A stretch of DNA of 64,000 bases from Brevundimonas vesicularis NBRC 12165 (GCF_001592205.1 NZ_BCWM01000002.1:186001-250000); one strand, 5' to 3'. Shown: positions 1-9,066, counted from the stretch's first letter. The notes: generated by a model not told the origin, from the letters alone. Program-made: numbers and translations.

Positions 1-189
1 GACGTCAAGCAGACGCTCATCCTTGCGACGCGCCGTCACGACGACTTCATCAAGCTGCGTGGCCGCCTGCGGACTCTCCGGAGCCCGCGCGCTCCCAATG
101 GCGTCCTGCGCCATCGCAGAACCCGCCGAAGCCGCAGCCGCCAAAGCGACCCAGGCAGCACCGGCGCACAAATATGCCTTGCCTCTCAT
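1..189 (-). CDS. TonB-dependent receptor, N-terminal fragment (cut by window edge)
   Basis: Only the first 63 codons are inside the window; the gene continues off the left edge. The reading begins with a signal peptide (basic MRGK, hydrophobic Ala-rich stretch, Ala-Met-Ala cleavage site near residue 31) and then the motif LDEVVVTARRKDERLLDV. This is the TonB-box/plug entry typical of outer-membrane TonB-dependent receptors. GGAGG lies 5 bases before the ATG. It is divergent from the TetR gene at 382 and next to a catabolic operon, so import of that pathway's substrate is a reasonable inference. The ligand cannot be inferred from this fragment. Confidence 0.85.
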   Translation of the reverse strand, partial: MRGKAYLCAGAAWVALAAAASAGSAMAQDAIGSARAPESPQAATQLDEVVVTARRKDERLLDV

Positions 190-270
190 TTCATCCTCCC
201 AGAACGCCGGTTTGGCCCAGCTTATGATGGCCAAGTTAGAGCTCCGATTAAGGCGAAGGTCAAATTCTTT

Positions 271-284
271 TAATCGATTGATTA
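271..284. promoter_or_regulatory. Candidate TetR operator (near-palindrome TAATCG-AT-TGATTA)
   Basis: This imperfect palindrome lies between the divergent TonB-receptor and TetR genes. It differs at one arm position from the perfect palindrome TAATCG-CT-CGATTA found just upstream of the second TetR gene (9749-9762). A further half-site CGATTAA begins at 245. The assignment as an operator is inference. Confidence 0.45.
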
Positions 285-381
285 CATGTTTCGTGAGCTG
301 CGTGGGATGCGTGTCGAGACGGCGCGCTTGAGCCCGCCGCCGCGAGATGCGAAGAGGGGTCTTTGCATTTGAGGATTGAAC

Positions 382-1056
382 TTGGCGCGTCCTTCCACGC
401 CGCTCATCTCTAGAGACGGGGCCGCCAAAGCCGCCTTGGACGTCATCGACGAAGTCGGCCTGGCGAGCCTGAGTTTGGATCGCGTGGCGAAGAAGCTGAA
501 GGTGCGCCCGCCGTCCCTGTACCATTACTTCAAGGACAAGGCCGAGCTTCTGGAAGAGGTCGCGCGGCTCCTGTTGTCCAACCTGGCCATGACGGGCGAT
601 CCGGACATGTCCTACGAAGAACGTCTTGTGGCTATGTGCCTGGAGACCCGGCGCGCCCTGCTTGGGCACCCGAATGCGGCGATGCTGATCTTACAGTTCT
701 TTCCGCGACACATGCTGCTGAACGCCTATGAGGCCGTAGCCAACGCAGACCCCTACCCGCCCGAATTCCATATGGCGGTCATCGAAGGGACGGAAAAGCT
801 GACGTTCGGCTCAGCCCTGTTCGCTGCGGCGGCGCACGCACGCGATGCTGCCCCCTTCCCTCCCTTCGACCCCAGCCGGTTTCCGGCCGTGGCGCGCGCG
901 GTGGACCGCAACCCCTTCGACGAGGAACACCTGTTCGAAGAAACACTGCGAATGTTCCTCGCCGGCGTGGCCGACCGCTACAGGCGCGGCGCGCTGGGAC
1001 AGCGCGTGGTGGAGAGCAAGCACCTGTTCAAGGCTGAGGTCGACCCCGCCGGCTAG
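382..1056 (+). CDS. TetR/AcrR family transcriptional regulator
   Basis: A 224-residue one-domain repressor. Residues about 10-55 form the TetR helix-turn-helix: a Leu-rich first helix, then LDRVAKKLKVRPPSLYHYF, the usual recognition-helix motif. The rest is the variable ligand-binding domain. I chose the TTG at 382 because GAGG (371-374) sits 7 bases before it; a TTG at 376 is in frame but too close to that site. The gene is divergent from the TonB receptor and its end nearly abuts the convergent P450 gene. It probably controls one or both in response to the pathway substrate, which is inference. Confidence 0.85.
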   Translation: MARPSTPLISRDGAAKAALDVIDEVGLASLSLDRVAKKLKVRPPSLYHYFKDKAELLEEVARLLLSNLAMTGDPDMSYEERLVAMCLETRRALLGHPNAAMLILQFFPRHMLLNAYEAVANADPYPPEFHMAVIEGTEKLTFGSALFAAAAHARDAAPFPPFDPSRFPAVARAVDRNPFDEEHLFEETLRMFLAGVADRYRRGALGQRVVESKHLFKAEVDPAG

Positions 1057-1072
1057 GCCGACCGGCGGTCAA

Positions 1073-2290
1073 TCAGTTCGGCCGGTCCCATTCCAGGGGA
1101 AGGGTTTCCAGGGCCATCACCGTGCCGATGCGGAAGCGGCGAGGTTCGCCCGACTTGATGCGGAACGACGGCACGCGCTTGATCCACTCCTCCGTCAGGA
1201 TCCGGAGTTCCGCGCGCCCCAGGACGTGTCCGATGCAGAGGTGAGGTCCCGACGAGAAGGTCAGGTGCTGCGCCCTTTTCCGATCCAGGTTGAAGGTGTT
1301 CGGCGCGTCGAAACGCCTGGGATCCCGACTTCCCACGCACAGCACATTGAGGACCATCTCGCCTTCGCTGAACTGGACATCGCCGATCTGTCGTTCCTTG
1401 ACGACAAGCCGCGGGGTGTTGACGACGCCGAACAGCCGGACCGCCTCATCGGTGAAGGCCGGGATCAACGTCGGGTCCGCCGCCAATCGGGCCTGGACTT
1501 CCGGCATCTGCGCCAGCTGCTGGTAGGCGAAACCGGTGACGTTCGTCACCGTGTCCATGCCGCCTAGGAACAGCACGAAGCTCATCGCCAGGATCTCGTC
1601 CTCGCTCATCTGGCGTCCGCCGACATCGACGGTGATGAAGTGGCTCATCAGCTTGCCGTCAGGATTGGCGCGCTTCTCGTCGATCAGGGCCTTGAGCGTC
1701 CCGAGGATGAGGCCCGACAGGCGTCCGAGTTCAGCGGCGTTGTTCTGGTTTTCGAAGAAGCCTTCGGCGAGGGCGCGGAACTCCTGCAACCGCGACAGGT
1801 CCATGCCCATCAGTTCCATGAACACGGTGACCGGGAAAAGCTTGGCGACCTCGGCCTGAAAGTCGCATGCGCCGTTCGCGACGACCCGATCCACGATCTG
1901 CGCCGCCCACTCCCGAATGCGAGGCTCCAGGGCCTTGATGGCCACGGGTCCGAACATGGGGATCATGGCCTGGCGGTACGGCAGGTTCTCTGGTGGATCC
2001 AGGCTTAGTGGGATGAAGAAGGGCGGGTTCTCGACCCGCGGAATCTGCATCTCCCTGACCGAGAAATGTTCGGGATCGGTCACCACCTGAGTGATGGCCT
2101 CGAACCCCTTGACGATCCAGTGCCCGCCGTTCTGCGGCGTCCAGAAGATGTCCGGCGCATCGGCAAGCGTGAGGGCGTAGGTGCCCTGGACATCCTCCTT
2201 GACGCGCGGGTCGCGATAGATGTCGAAGTCGAACACCAGGTGATCGGGAATGTGCGCCGGGCGTTGGCCGTAATGGGCGGTGGCGGTCAT
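1073..2290 (-). CDS. Cytochrome P450 monooxygenase
   Basis: A 405-residue soluble bacterial P450. The I-helix oxygen-binding region reads GGMDTVTN, the K-helix ExxR is in DEAVRLF, and the haem loop is FSSGPHLCIG with the axial ligand at about Cys352. AGGAAAC precedes the ATG. It is the last gene of the minus-strand catabolic operon, 9 bases after the acyl-CoA ligase stop. P450s of this class need a ferredoxin and a ferredoxin reductase; the reductase at 5160-6389 is the likely electron source, but no ferredoxin gene is visible here. Substrate unknown; hydroxylation of a hydrophobic intermediate is inferred. Confidence 0.95.
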   Translation of the reverse strand: MTATAHYGQRPAHIPDHLVFDFDIYRDPRVKEDVQGTYALTLADAPDIFWTPQNGGHWIVKGFEAITQVVTDPEHFSVREMQIPRVENPPFFIPLSLDPPENLPYRQAMIPMFGPVAIKALEPRIREWAAQIVDRVVANGACDFQAEVAKLFPVTVFMELMGMDLSRLQEFRALAEGFFENQNNAAELGRLSGLILGTLKALIDEKRANPDGKLMSHFITVDVGGRQMSEDEILAMSFVLFLGGMDTVTNVTGFAYQQLAQMPEVQARLAADPTLIPAFTDEAVRLFGVVNTPRLVVKERQIGDVQFSEGEMVLNVLCVGSRDPRRFDAPNTFNLDRKRAQHLTFSSGPHLCIGHVLGRAELRILTEEWIKRVPSFRIKSGEPRRFRIGTVMALETLPLEWDRPN

Positions 2291-2299
2291 GAGAGTTTC

Positions 2300-3799
2300 C
2301 TATCGAACCCGAGGAAGGGTCTCGTGGGCATGCGCATAGGTTTGGCGCACAGCAGGCTTTGACAGCTTTCCCGTCGCCAGCCTTGGAAGCGGCTCCGGCG
2401 AGAAGGCGACGTATCGGGGGACCTTGTAGTTGGCGAGATTGACATCGCAGTGCCGGATAAGATCGGCGACATCGACCTCGGCGCGGGCGTGATAGACGGC
2501 CAGGGGCGTCTCGCCGAACTTCGAACAGGGGGCGGCTATCACCAGAGCCTCGATCACCCCGGGGAACTCGCAGACGACACGTTCGACTTCGGCGGCCGAG
2601 ATGTTGAGGCCGCCCGAGATGATCAAATCCTTCATCCGATCCACGAAGGTCAGCAGGCCCTGATCGTCCAGCACGCCGATGTCGCCCGAATGAAGCCAGC
2701 CGTCGCGCAGCGTCTTTGCGGTCTCTTCGGGGTTGCGCCAGTATTCCTTCATCATGCCCGGCGACCGGATCAGGATTTCGCCGTGCTCGCCCGGTGCGCA
2801 ATCCAAGCCGTGCGGCCGCACCACACGAATATCCATGAAGGCGCCGCCCCAGCCGCATTTCTCCGGCGCACCCATGGCCAGATGTTCCGGCATGATCGTG
2901 GCGTTGCCGCCGGCTTCTGTCTGACCATAGATCTGGCGGATCGTGACGCCCTTGGCCTTGTAGGTCTCCAGCAGCGTCTGGCTGACGCGCGCGCCGCCGC
3001 AGGTGGCCAGCGTCAATGACGAGAGATCGGCGCTTGCGAACTCGGGAAGGGCGGCGATCGCTTCAAAGAAGACCGGCACGGCGCCGAAGCAGTTGATCCG
3101 CTTGTCCACGATCAGTTGCAGCGTTTCAGCCGGCACAAACTGCGGCTGCATGTACACGGTGCATCCCTGCGTCGTGTAATGCATCAGCTGGACGAAACCG
3201 GCCGAGGTGTTTAACGGCGCCAAGCTGATGATGCGCGCGCCTGGCGAAGACGCCGTCTCCTCAAGCGCCCAGTTGGCGGCATAGGCCGTCATCGATCTGT
3301 GGGTCAGCACGACCCCCTTGGGACGCGCCGTCGAGCCGGAGGTGGCGATGATCACCACGGGCGCCTCGGGATCCACGTCGCGCGTGACCTGGGCCGCAGC
3401 GCCCGACCTTAGGGCCTCGATCTCAGCCATCGGACGCACCGACAGGCCCGCAGCCTGGACCTTATCGAGGAAGTCCGCCCCGACGAAGGTGAAGCGCGGC
3501 TCGGTGGATTCACACAGCTCGGCGATTTCGCGCGTCGTGTATCGGAAGTTGATGGGGCTGACGATGCCGCCCGCACGAATGACGCCCATGATCAGGGCGC
3601 AGTAGGCGAGGCTGTTGAGGGCGCAGACGGCCACACGATCGCCAGCTTCCAGGCCGTCTTCGATCAGGCGTGCAGCGACACGATCGGACCACGCCTTGTA
3701 GTCTCCGTAGGTCAGTTCGTCGCCGGCCAGGACGATGGCGGGCTGATCTGGCCGCATTCGCGCCCACCAAGCATTCACGCTCGAAAGCGTTTGCGCCAT
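2300..3799 (-). CDS. Acyl-CoA synthetase / AMP-dependent CoA ligase
   Basis: A 499-residue ANL-superfamily enzyme that would adenylate a carboxylic acid and transfer it to CoA. The P-loop-like motif reads TSGSTARPKGVVLTH, followed by YGQTEAGG and then the hinge SGDIGVLDDQG with VDRMKDLIISGGLN. The C-terminal catalytic Lys is in LATGKLSK. The ATG at 3799 has GAGG 7 bases upstream; an in-frame TTG at 3805 is less likely. It lies between the Rieske oxygenase and the P450, so it probably activates a pathway acid for the thiolase/DUF35 step. Acid chain type cannot be read from sequence. Confidence 0.93.
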   Translation of the reverse strand: MAQTLSSVNAWWARMRPDQPAIVLAGDELTYGDYKAWSDRVAARLIEDGLEAGDRVAVCALNSLAYCALIMGVIRAGGIVSPINFRYTTREIAELCESTEPRFTFVGADFLDKVQAAGLSVRPMAEIEALRSGAAAQVTRDVDPEAPVVIIATSGSTARPKGVVLTHRSMTAYAANWALEETASSPGARIISLAPLNTSAGFVQLMHYTTQGCTVYMQPQFVPAETLQLIVDKRINCFGAVPVFFEAIAALPEFASADLSSLTLATCGGARVSQTLLETYKAKGVTIRQIYGQTEAGGNATIMPEHLAMGAPEKCGWGGAFMDIRVVRPHGLDCAPGEHGEILIRSPGMMKEYWRNPEETAKTLRDGWLHSGDIGVLDDQGLLTFVDRMKDLIISGGLNISAAEVERVVCEFPGVIEALVIAAPCSKFGETPLAVYHARAEVDVADLIRHCDVNLANYKVPRYVAFSPEPLPRLATGKLSKPAVRQTYAHAHETLPRVR

Positions 3800-3896
3800 T
3801 CTCAATCCTCCCGTCGCGCCCTTGCGCTCAGAACCGCTCTGCCGGCGGCTTTTGCTCTGTGTGTTGTTGTGAGAGACCGCACTGTACGGCGGTCGT

Positions 3897-5090
3897 CTAT
3901 CGGTTGGCGGTCAGCAGTTTTTCCAAGGCGTCGTAGTAGCGGACGATGTTTTCTTCCAAGCCACAGTAAACCGTTGTTTCCGGCACCCCGGCGTTCAGGC
4001 CTTCCTGACTGATCTCGGCTGCACGGAAGTCTTCACCGCCGAAGACCTGGACGATCAACTCGTAGGAGCGTTTGAACACTTCCTCGGCCTTCGGCGTGGT
4101 CGCAGGTTCGGGCGTCAGCATGAAATAGTGAACCGTGGTGCGATCGACGTCGCGCGGCTTCAACAGCATCACGCTGGTGTAATACTGGCTGGTCACAACC
4201 ACGCAGTTGGGGAAGGCGGTATAGGCGTGGGTCACCAGCTTGTGGACATTGCCGGACGGGTCTTCGTCCAGCATGGCTGGCGAATAGCCGACGCGACCGG
4301 AAAGCTGGCGGACATTGGCGCCGAAGGTGTCGACGATGTTCGGGGCATCGACGAACAGGTCGCCGATGGAGGCGGCGTGAAGCCGCTGCACATGATAGCC
4401 CTCAAGGAAGGGCTCCAGCACCACCTTCCAGTTCGCCTTCAGTTCGAAGCTCTTGCGGCCATAGACATGGGCGGTCGGGATGCCGAGGGACTCGAAATCG
4501 TCCGCGATCTGGTCGGACAGCTGAGACCAATCGGCCTCGCCGCCATCCAGTTGGACATAGATCACCCCGCCCCACTCCCGCGTCGGCAAGGCCTTCAGGC
4601 CGCGCTTGTCCTTTTCCAGGCCGTCGAACATGTCCGCCCGAGCGACCCCGACGAGCTTGCCGTCCAGACCGTAGGTCCAGGCGTGATAGGGGCAGGTCAG
4701 TCGGCCCTGTTTGTGGACTTCGCAGTCCTCAAGCAGCTTTGAACCCTTGTGCTGACAGGCGTTGATGAAGGCCCGCACTTCACCGTCTCGCCCGCGCGCA
4801 ATGATCAGGGGCAGGCCGTACCCGTCGTCGGCGACCACCATCCCCGGCTCCGACAGCAAGGCCGACAGCGTCACCGGCACCGGATAGCGGCGGAAGATCT
4901 TGGCCTGTTCGAGGTCGAAATGATCGCGGCTGGTGAAGATCGCATTGGGCCGGGTGGCTGCGATCGGATCCGTCGTCGCGTCCTTCTCGGCCGGGATGCG
5001 ACGGATGGCCGCCTGCAGGTTGGGATTGAGCATGGCCAACGTCGTGACCCTGCGGTTCGAAGGTTTTTCGATTGTAGCGGCCGAGCTCAT
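3897..5090 (-). CDS. Rieske non-haem iron oxygenase, alpha subunit
   Basis: A 397-residue ring-hydroxylating-type oxygenase. The N-terminal Rieske [2Fe-2S] domain has Cys112/His114 (ACQHKGSKL) and Cys133/His136 (LTCPYHAWTYG). The C-terminal catalytic domain has the mononuclear-iron motif EPFLEGYHVQRLH. The ATG at 5090 follows GGAGG by 7 bases; the frame stays open upstream but that part is not needed. No beta subunit is present, so it is of the alpha-only type, like demethylases and other alpha-subunit monooxygenases. Electrons probably come from the ferredoxin reductase encoded just upstream (5160-6389). Substrate unknown. Confidence 0.92.
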   Translation of the reverse strand: MSSAATIEKPSNRRVTTLAMLNPNLQAAIRRIPAEKDATTDPIAATRPNAIFTSRDHFDLEQAKIFRRYPVPVTLSALLSEPGMVVADDGYGLPLIIARGRDGEVRAFINACQHKGSKLLEDCEVHKQGRLTCPYHAWTYGLDGKLVGVARADMFDGLEKDKRGLKALPTREWGGVIYVQLDGGEADWSQLSDQIADDFESLGIPTAHVYGRKSFELKANWKVVLEPFLEGYHVQRLHAASIGDLFVDAPNIVDTFGANVRQLSGRVGYSPAMLDEDPSGNVHKLVTHAYTAFPNCVVVTSQYYTSVMLLKPRDVDRTTVHYFMLTPEPATTPKAEEVFKRSYELIVQVFGGEDFRAAEISQEGLNAGVPETTVYCGLEENIVRYYDALEKLLTANR

Positions 5091-5159
5091 GCGCCTGCCT
5101 CCTTGCCGATTTAACCGCACAATTAGCACGGCTTTATCTAATGACAATAGGTTATGACT

Positions 5160-6389
5160 TCACGCCGCTGAAAAGGCCTTCAGCGGGATTTCGGGATCGG
5201 CAAGACGCTCCAGATCAGGCCGCGCACCCTCAAGGATCAGCTTGCGGGCCTGGACGTAGTCCTTGACCGCCGCCACGCAGTCGATGGCGATGACCCGCCC
5301 ATCGCGCAGATAAACGACAGAGAAGCTGCGGTCCTCGGGTCGCCCCCGAATGACGAAGGTGTCATGCCCCGCCGACAGGCCCATGGTCTGAAGCTTGAGG
5401 TCATACTGATCCGACCAGAACCACGGCACGGCATCATAGGGCTGCGGCTTGCCGAGAATATCCTGCGCCACGGTCTTGGCCTGGTCATTGGCGTTCTGGA
5501 CGGATTCGAGCCGCACGAGAGCGCCGTCCGCAAAGCGGTTCGGATGCAGGGCGCAGTCGCCGATGGCGTAGATGTCGGCAAGGCTGGTCCGGCAGAGGTC
5601 ATCGACCAGGACGCCGTTTCCGCCCTCAGCGCCGGCGGCCAGCAAGGGCTCCACGGCCGGGATCACGCCAATGCCGACGATCACCAGATCCGCCGCCAGA
5701 GCAGCGCCATCCGCCAATCGCACCCCCACGGCGCGTCCCGCCTCGCCCAAGATGCAATCCACGCCGACGCCCAGACGAACATCCACCCCTTGGGCGCGAT
5801 GTTCATCCTCGAAGAAGCGTGACAGCGGTTCGCCCGCGACGCGCGCCAGAACGCGATCCAGCGCCTCCAGCAAGACCACCCGCTTGCCGAACTTCGTCAG
5901 CACCGCCGCGGCCTCCAGACCGATGTAGCCTCCGCCGATCACCACGACCTGGTTCACTTTGGGCAACTCCTCGGCGATGCGGTCGACGTCGTCGCGCGTG
6001 CGTACAGCATGAACGCCAGCGAGATCGGCCCCGTCACAGGTGAGCCGACGCGGCGCGCCGCCCGTGGCCCAGATGAGCCGGCCGTAGCCCACGGTCTCAT
6101 GCTCCGCTGTCGTGACCGCATGGCGATCCGCATCGACCTGCACGACGGTCTGACCCAGCAAAAGGTCGATCCGTTTTTCCGCCCAGAAGGCGTCAGGCCG
6201 GATCAGAAGACGATCGAACGTCTTGTCGCCCGCCAGATAGTCCTTCGACAGCGGCGGCCGCTCATAGGGCGCGTGGGGCTCGGCGCTCACGATCGCGACG
6301 GACCCGTCATAGCCGCCCTGTCGCAGGGCTATGGCGACGGCCGCGCCGGCATGGCCGCCGCCCACGATCAGAATGTCATAATGGTTCAT
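5160..6389 (-). CDS. FAD/NAD-dependent ferredoxin reductase
   Basis: A 409-residue two-dinucleotide-fold flavoprotein. The N-terminal FAD motif is [10 protein letters not shown], followed by [12 protein letters not shown], typical of ferredoxin/rubredoxin reductases of oxygenase systems. The NAD motif is [16 protein letters not shown], the second FAD contact is YAIGDCALH, and a C-terminal reductase domain starts around residue 320. It lies just upstream of the Rieske oxygenase and in the same operon as the P450, so it is the probable electron donor for one or both. The partner [2Fe-2S] ferredoxin is not encoded in the cluster. A paralogue lies at 42218-43426. Confidence 0.92.
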   Translation of the reverse strand: MNHYDILIVGGGHAGAAVAIALRQGGYDGSVAIVSAEPHAPYERPPLSKDYLAGDKTFDRLLIRPDAFWAEKRIDLLLGQTVVQVDADRHAVTTAEHETVGYGRLIWATGGAPRRLTCDGADLAGVHAVRTRDDVDRIAEELPKVNQVVVIGGGYIGLEAAAVLTKFGKRVVLLEALDRVLARVAGEPLSRFFEDEHRAQGVDVRLGVGVDCILGEAGRAVGVRLADGAALAADLVIVGIGVIPAVEPLLAAGAEGGNGVLVDDLCRTSLADIYAIGDCALHPNRFADGALVRLESVQNANDQAKTVAQDILGKPQPYDAVPWFWSDQYDLKLQTMGLSAGHDTFVIRGRPEDRSFSVVYLRDGRVIAIDCVAAVKDYVQARKLILEGARPDLERLADPEIPLKAFSAA

Positions 6390-6394
6390 GGGCT

Positions 6395-6574
6395 TCAGCG
6401 GCTCTGTTGGGCGTCGTCCAAGACGGCGCGCGTCCCGGTCACGAAGTCACGGGCGGGATCGACGAGATGGAGAAGGGCGCGGTTCAGAAACTCGGGCTCA
6501 CCGATCCGACGGCGCGACAGCAGGGTGTCGCCCACTCGAGCGATGGCGTCGAGGTTGATCAGATCAGCGCTCAT
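6395..6574 (-). CDS. Small hypothetical protein in catabolic operon
   Basis: A 59-residue reading that exactly fills the space between the hydrolase and the ferredoxin reductase. Its ATG overlaps the hydrolase stop (TGATG) and its stop lies 5 bases before the reductase ATG. AAGG is 7 bases upstream. The protein is charged, has no Cys (so it is not the missing ferredoxin), no membrane segment and probably helical content ([20 protein letters not shown]). I do not recognise a family. Operon-like packing argues that it is translated; chance is possible in GC-rich DNA. Confidence 0.45.
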   Translation of the reverse strand: MSADLINLDAIARVGDTLLSRRRIGEPEFLNRALLHLVDPARDFVTGTRAVLDDAQQSR

Positions 6575-7431
6575 CACGCGGCCTTGGGCGACATACGTCG
6601 TTCCAGGAAGGCGATGACGCCCGCATTGAAGGCGTCGTTGCGGTCGCCGGCCACCATATGACCGGCTTCGGCCACATCGACGACGTCCAGGGCCGGAAAC
6701 AGCCGTCGACAGGCCGCTACGCCCCGGTCGCTGACGACGTCGCTGTGCAATCCTCGCACCAGCAGGATCGGCGGCGGCCGATCCGCCGCGACGTCTTCTG
6801 CGGAGCGCTGGACGATGACGCGATGCAGGTCGCCGTCCGCCAAGATGCGCGGATCCCAGTGCCAGTAGAGCCGACCATTCTCGCGTCGCCGCAGATTGCG
6901 CATCAGACCGCTGGGATCGGCGGGGCGCGGGCGCTCGGGATTATAGGCCGCGACCGCATCCACGGCGTCGTCCAGGCAGGCGAACCCGTTCACCCCGCTG
7001 CGCATGAAGTCGACGATGCGCTCGACCCCCTGCGGCTCCGGCTCGGGAACGATGTCGACCAGAACGACGGCTGCGGGCTTCAATCCCAAAGCCATCGCGC
7101 GGATGGCAGTCGCCCCGCCCAGCGAGGCGCCGACCAGGGCGAAGGGGGTCTTCGTGTCGCCCAATACCGCGCGCAGATCGTCGACCCGGTCATCCAGACT
7201 ATAGGCGCCGGTCGGGGACCAGCCGCTGTAGCCATGCCCACGCGCATCGTAGTTGATGACCCGATAACCGCGCGCGGTCAGCGCCGTCATTGCGCCCGAC
7301 CAGCTATGGCGTGTCTGGCCGCCGCCATGCAGCAAGACCACCGTGGGCGCGTCCGCCGGCCCCGCCACATCGGCTTCAAGCCGAAGACCGTCGCGGGAAA
7401 CATAGCTGCGCCGCTCGATCTCCACGACCAT
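6574..7431 (-). CDS. Alpha/beta-fold hydrolase
   Basis: A 285-residue alpha/beta hydrolase. The oxyanion region is LLHGGGQTRHSW, the nucleophile elbow is VGASLGG (Ser), the acid is probably the Asp in LLVRGLHSD, and the catalytic His is in EAGHMVAGD. The ATG lies 5 bases after the thiolase stop, so the genes are cotranscribed. In the operon it could hydrolyse an ester, lactone or ring-cleavage product, or act as a thioesterase; the sequence does not decide between these. Confidence 0.88.
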   Translation of the reverse strand: MVVEIERRSYVSRDGLRLEADVAGPADAPTVVLLHGGGQTRHSWSGAMTALTARGYRVINYDARGHGYSGWSPTGAYSLDDRVDDLRAVLGDTKTPFALVGASLGGATAIRAMALGLKPAAVVLVDIVPEPEPQGVERIVDFMRSGVNGFACLDDAVDAVAAYNPERPRPADPSGLMRNLRRRENGRLYWHWDPRILADGDLHRVIVQRSAEDVAADRPPPILLVRGLHSDVVSDRGVAACRRLFPALDVVDVAEAGHMVAGDRNDAFNAGVIAFLERRMSPKAA

Positions 7432-7436
7432 CGTGC

Positions 7437-8603
7437 TTACTCCGCATCGACCGAGAAGATGGCCGAACTGACCGTCGGCGCGCCTGGTCCGCCGGCAAGC
7501 AGACAGTAGCGCGCGTCGGGCACGGGATTGGCCGATGTGCCTCGCAACTGCTCGACCGCCTCGACCGCCACGCCGATGCCGTGGATGAATCCCTGCGCCA
7601 AGTTGCCGCCGCCCGTATTGACCGGCAGCTTGCCCGTCGGCGCGATCAGGTTCTCGTAGCGAACGACCTCTCCCACGCTCTCGTAGTCGCAGAAGCCATG
7701 GTCGATCAGGGAGGCGACCCCTTGGGCGCTGAAGTTCTCGTACAACTGAACCACGTCGATGTCCGACGGCTTCAAGCCCGTCTGGGCCCACAGCCGACGC
7801 GCCACGGATTCAAAGCCCGCCGAGGCGTAGTGGACGTCGTTCTGAAGCAGGTCGCCCCACCCCCGCCCGGTGCCCTGGGCCACGCCCTTGAGATAGACAG
7901 GCTTCTGACGCAGATCACGGGCGCGCTCGGCCGATGTCAGGATCAGAACGCCAGCGCCATCGTTCTCTCGGCTGCAATCGAACAGGCGGAACGGCTCGGC
8001 GATCATCCGCGAGGACCGATAGGCTTCCAGATCGAGTTCCCGGCCGTAGCTGATCGCCTTGGGATTGCGCGAGCCATGATAATAGGCCGCCCGCACAAGG
8101 TCCTCCAAGCACTGGCGGGGCACCCGGTGATGCTCCAACAGCCGCTGCGCTCGCATTGCGCATTCCACGGCCGGCGCCACCAGCCCGACCCCGGTGATGT
8201 GGTCGTTCAGATGGTGCGCCATGACGGCTGCGGACAGACGCCCACTGTTGTCCTGAACCAGCGCCCTGAACACCGCGACCGTCGTGGCCTGGCCGCTGAT
8301 GATGGCCCCCGCCGCCGGGCCGAAGGCCGCCGCCAGGCCGCCGCCGCCGCCGCCGAAGACCTGTGTCGACCACGTCAGTTCGCGCGTGCCCAAATCCGGC
8401 ATCAGGCGAACGGGTTCATTCTTGTCGTCGCCATAGGTCACGAAGCCGTCGATGTCGGCAGGGTCGATGCCGGCGTCTTCGCAGGCGTCGACGATGGCGC
8501 GAACCAGCGTGCCTTGTTCCGGCAACGGCGCACCGCCGCGCTTGTATTGGCGCACACCCAGGCCCACGACCGCCGTGCTCACAGGAAAGCGAGGCGCCCT
8601 CAT
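7437..8603 (-). CDS. Thiolase-fold enzyme, lipid-transfer (SCPx/Ltp) type, no nucleophilic Cys visible
   Basis: A 388-residue thiolase-superfamily protein of the kind encoded beside DUF35/OB-fold partners. Family landmarks include AVVGLGVRQYKR near the start, LYENFSAQGVASLIDHGF, and NTGGGNLAQGFIHGIG near the C-terminus. Where ordinary thiolases have the acylated Cys, this protein reads TWSTQVFGGGGGG without Cys. In characterised Ltp2-DUF35 pairs from steroid degradation, such Cys-less enzymes are aldolases that cleave a beta-hydroxyacyl-CoA, so retro-aldol cleavage is more likely here than thiolysis. The ATG overlaps the stop of the DUF35 gene (ATGA), which fits a two-protein complex. Confidence 0.88.
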   Translation of the reverse strand: MRAPRFPVSTAVVGLGVRQYKRGGAPLPEQGTLVRAIVDACEDAGIDPADIDGFVTYGDDKNEPVRLMPDLGTRELTWSTQVFGGGGGGLAAAFGPAAGAIISGQATTVAVFRALVQDNSGRLSAAVMAHHLNDHITGVGLVAPAVECAMRAQRLLEHHRVPRQCLEDLVRAAYYHGSRNPKAISYGRELDLEAYRSSRMIAEPFRLFDCSRENDGAGVLILTSAERARDLRQKPVYLKGVAQGTGRGWGDLLQNDVHYASAGFESVARRLWAQTGLKPSDIDVVQLYENFSAQGVASLIDHGFCDYESVGEVVRYENLIAPTGKLPVNTGGGNLAQGFIHGIGVAVEAVEQLRGTSANPVPDARYCLLAGGPGAPTVSSAIFSVDAE

Positions 8604-9007
8604 GACGCTGCAGTCCAGCGTATCGCCGCCGTTTCCTGACCGAACGGGCGGGTCTTGCAAACCCGGCCCACGACCGGAAGTCCGATCTCCGCCCGGTCGC
8701 CTGGCTCCAGCAGCCCGAACAGTCTTATGCCGTCTGCCTGAGGCAGCGCGACCGATGCGGTGACATAGGGCTTGTCCAGGTCCTCGGCGCCCCCGAAGGG
8801 ATGCCAGACCCGCGTCCACGAATAGACGACGCCTGTCATGGGCAGCGAAACCCACTCGAACGTCCATCCGCCGCAACTGCCGCACCGAAAGGGCGCCGGC
8901 CAACACCAGCGGCCACACGAGGTGCAGCGCGGCAGCGCCAGCTCTCCTCGATCCAGCGCCTCCCAGTAGGGCGCATCAGCTCCCAATCCCTTCACGGCAT
9001 CCTCCAT
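8600..9007 (-). CDS. Zn-ribbon/OB-fold protein (DUF35), partner of thiolase-fold enzyme
   Basis: A 135-residue protein. The N-terminal rubredoxin-like zinc ribbon has CTSC and CGSC pairs at about residues 28-48, followed by an OB-fold (GVVYSWTRVWHPF onward). Members of this family bind and support SCPx-type thiolase-fold enzymes, and the 4-base overlap with that gene supports the pairing. The ATG at 9007 is preceded directly by an in-frame GTG, so the start may be one codon earlier. It is the first gene of the operon after the TetR gene. Confidence 0.88.
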   Translation of the reverse strand: MEDAVKGLGADAPYWEALDRGELALPRCTSCGRWCWPAPFRCGSCGGWTFEWVSLPMTGVVYSWTRVWHPFGGAEDLDKPYVTASVALPQADGIRLFGLLEPGDRAEIGLPVVGRVCKTRPFGQETAAIRWTAAS

Positions 9008-9066
9008 CACGGCCTTGTCCCGGCCCTTTGGAAAAGCCTAATGCCGTTAGATTATGCTCGCAAGGG

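Noticed and set aside
23-331. 102-codon plus-strand frame at the left edge
   Set aside because: The opposite strand encodes a clear TonB-receptor N-terminus with signal peptide and Shine-Dalgarno site, so this frame is a shadow.
6395-6574. The small catabolic ORF as the missing ferredoxin
   Set aside because: It contains no Cys residues, so it cannot ligate an iron-sulfur cluster.
9036-9060. Short CTAA-N5-TTAG repeat as an operator for the catabolic operon
   Set aside because: Arms of only four bases in an AT-rich promoter-like stretch; the related-looking repeat near 5118-5140 has different spacing, so I could not support a shared site.
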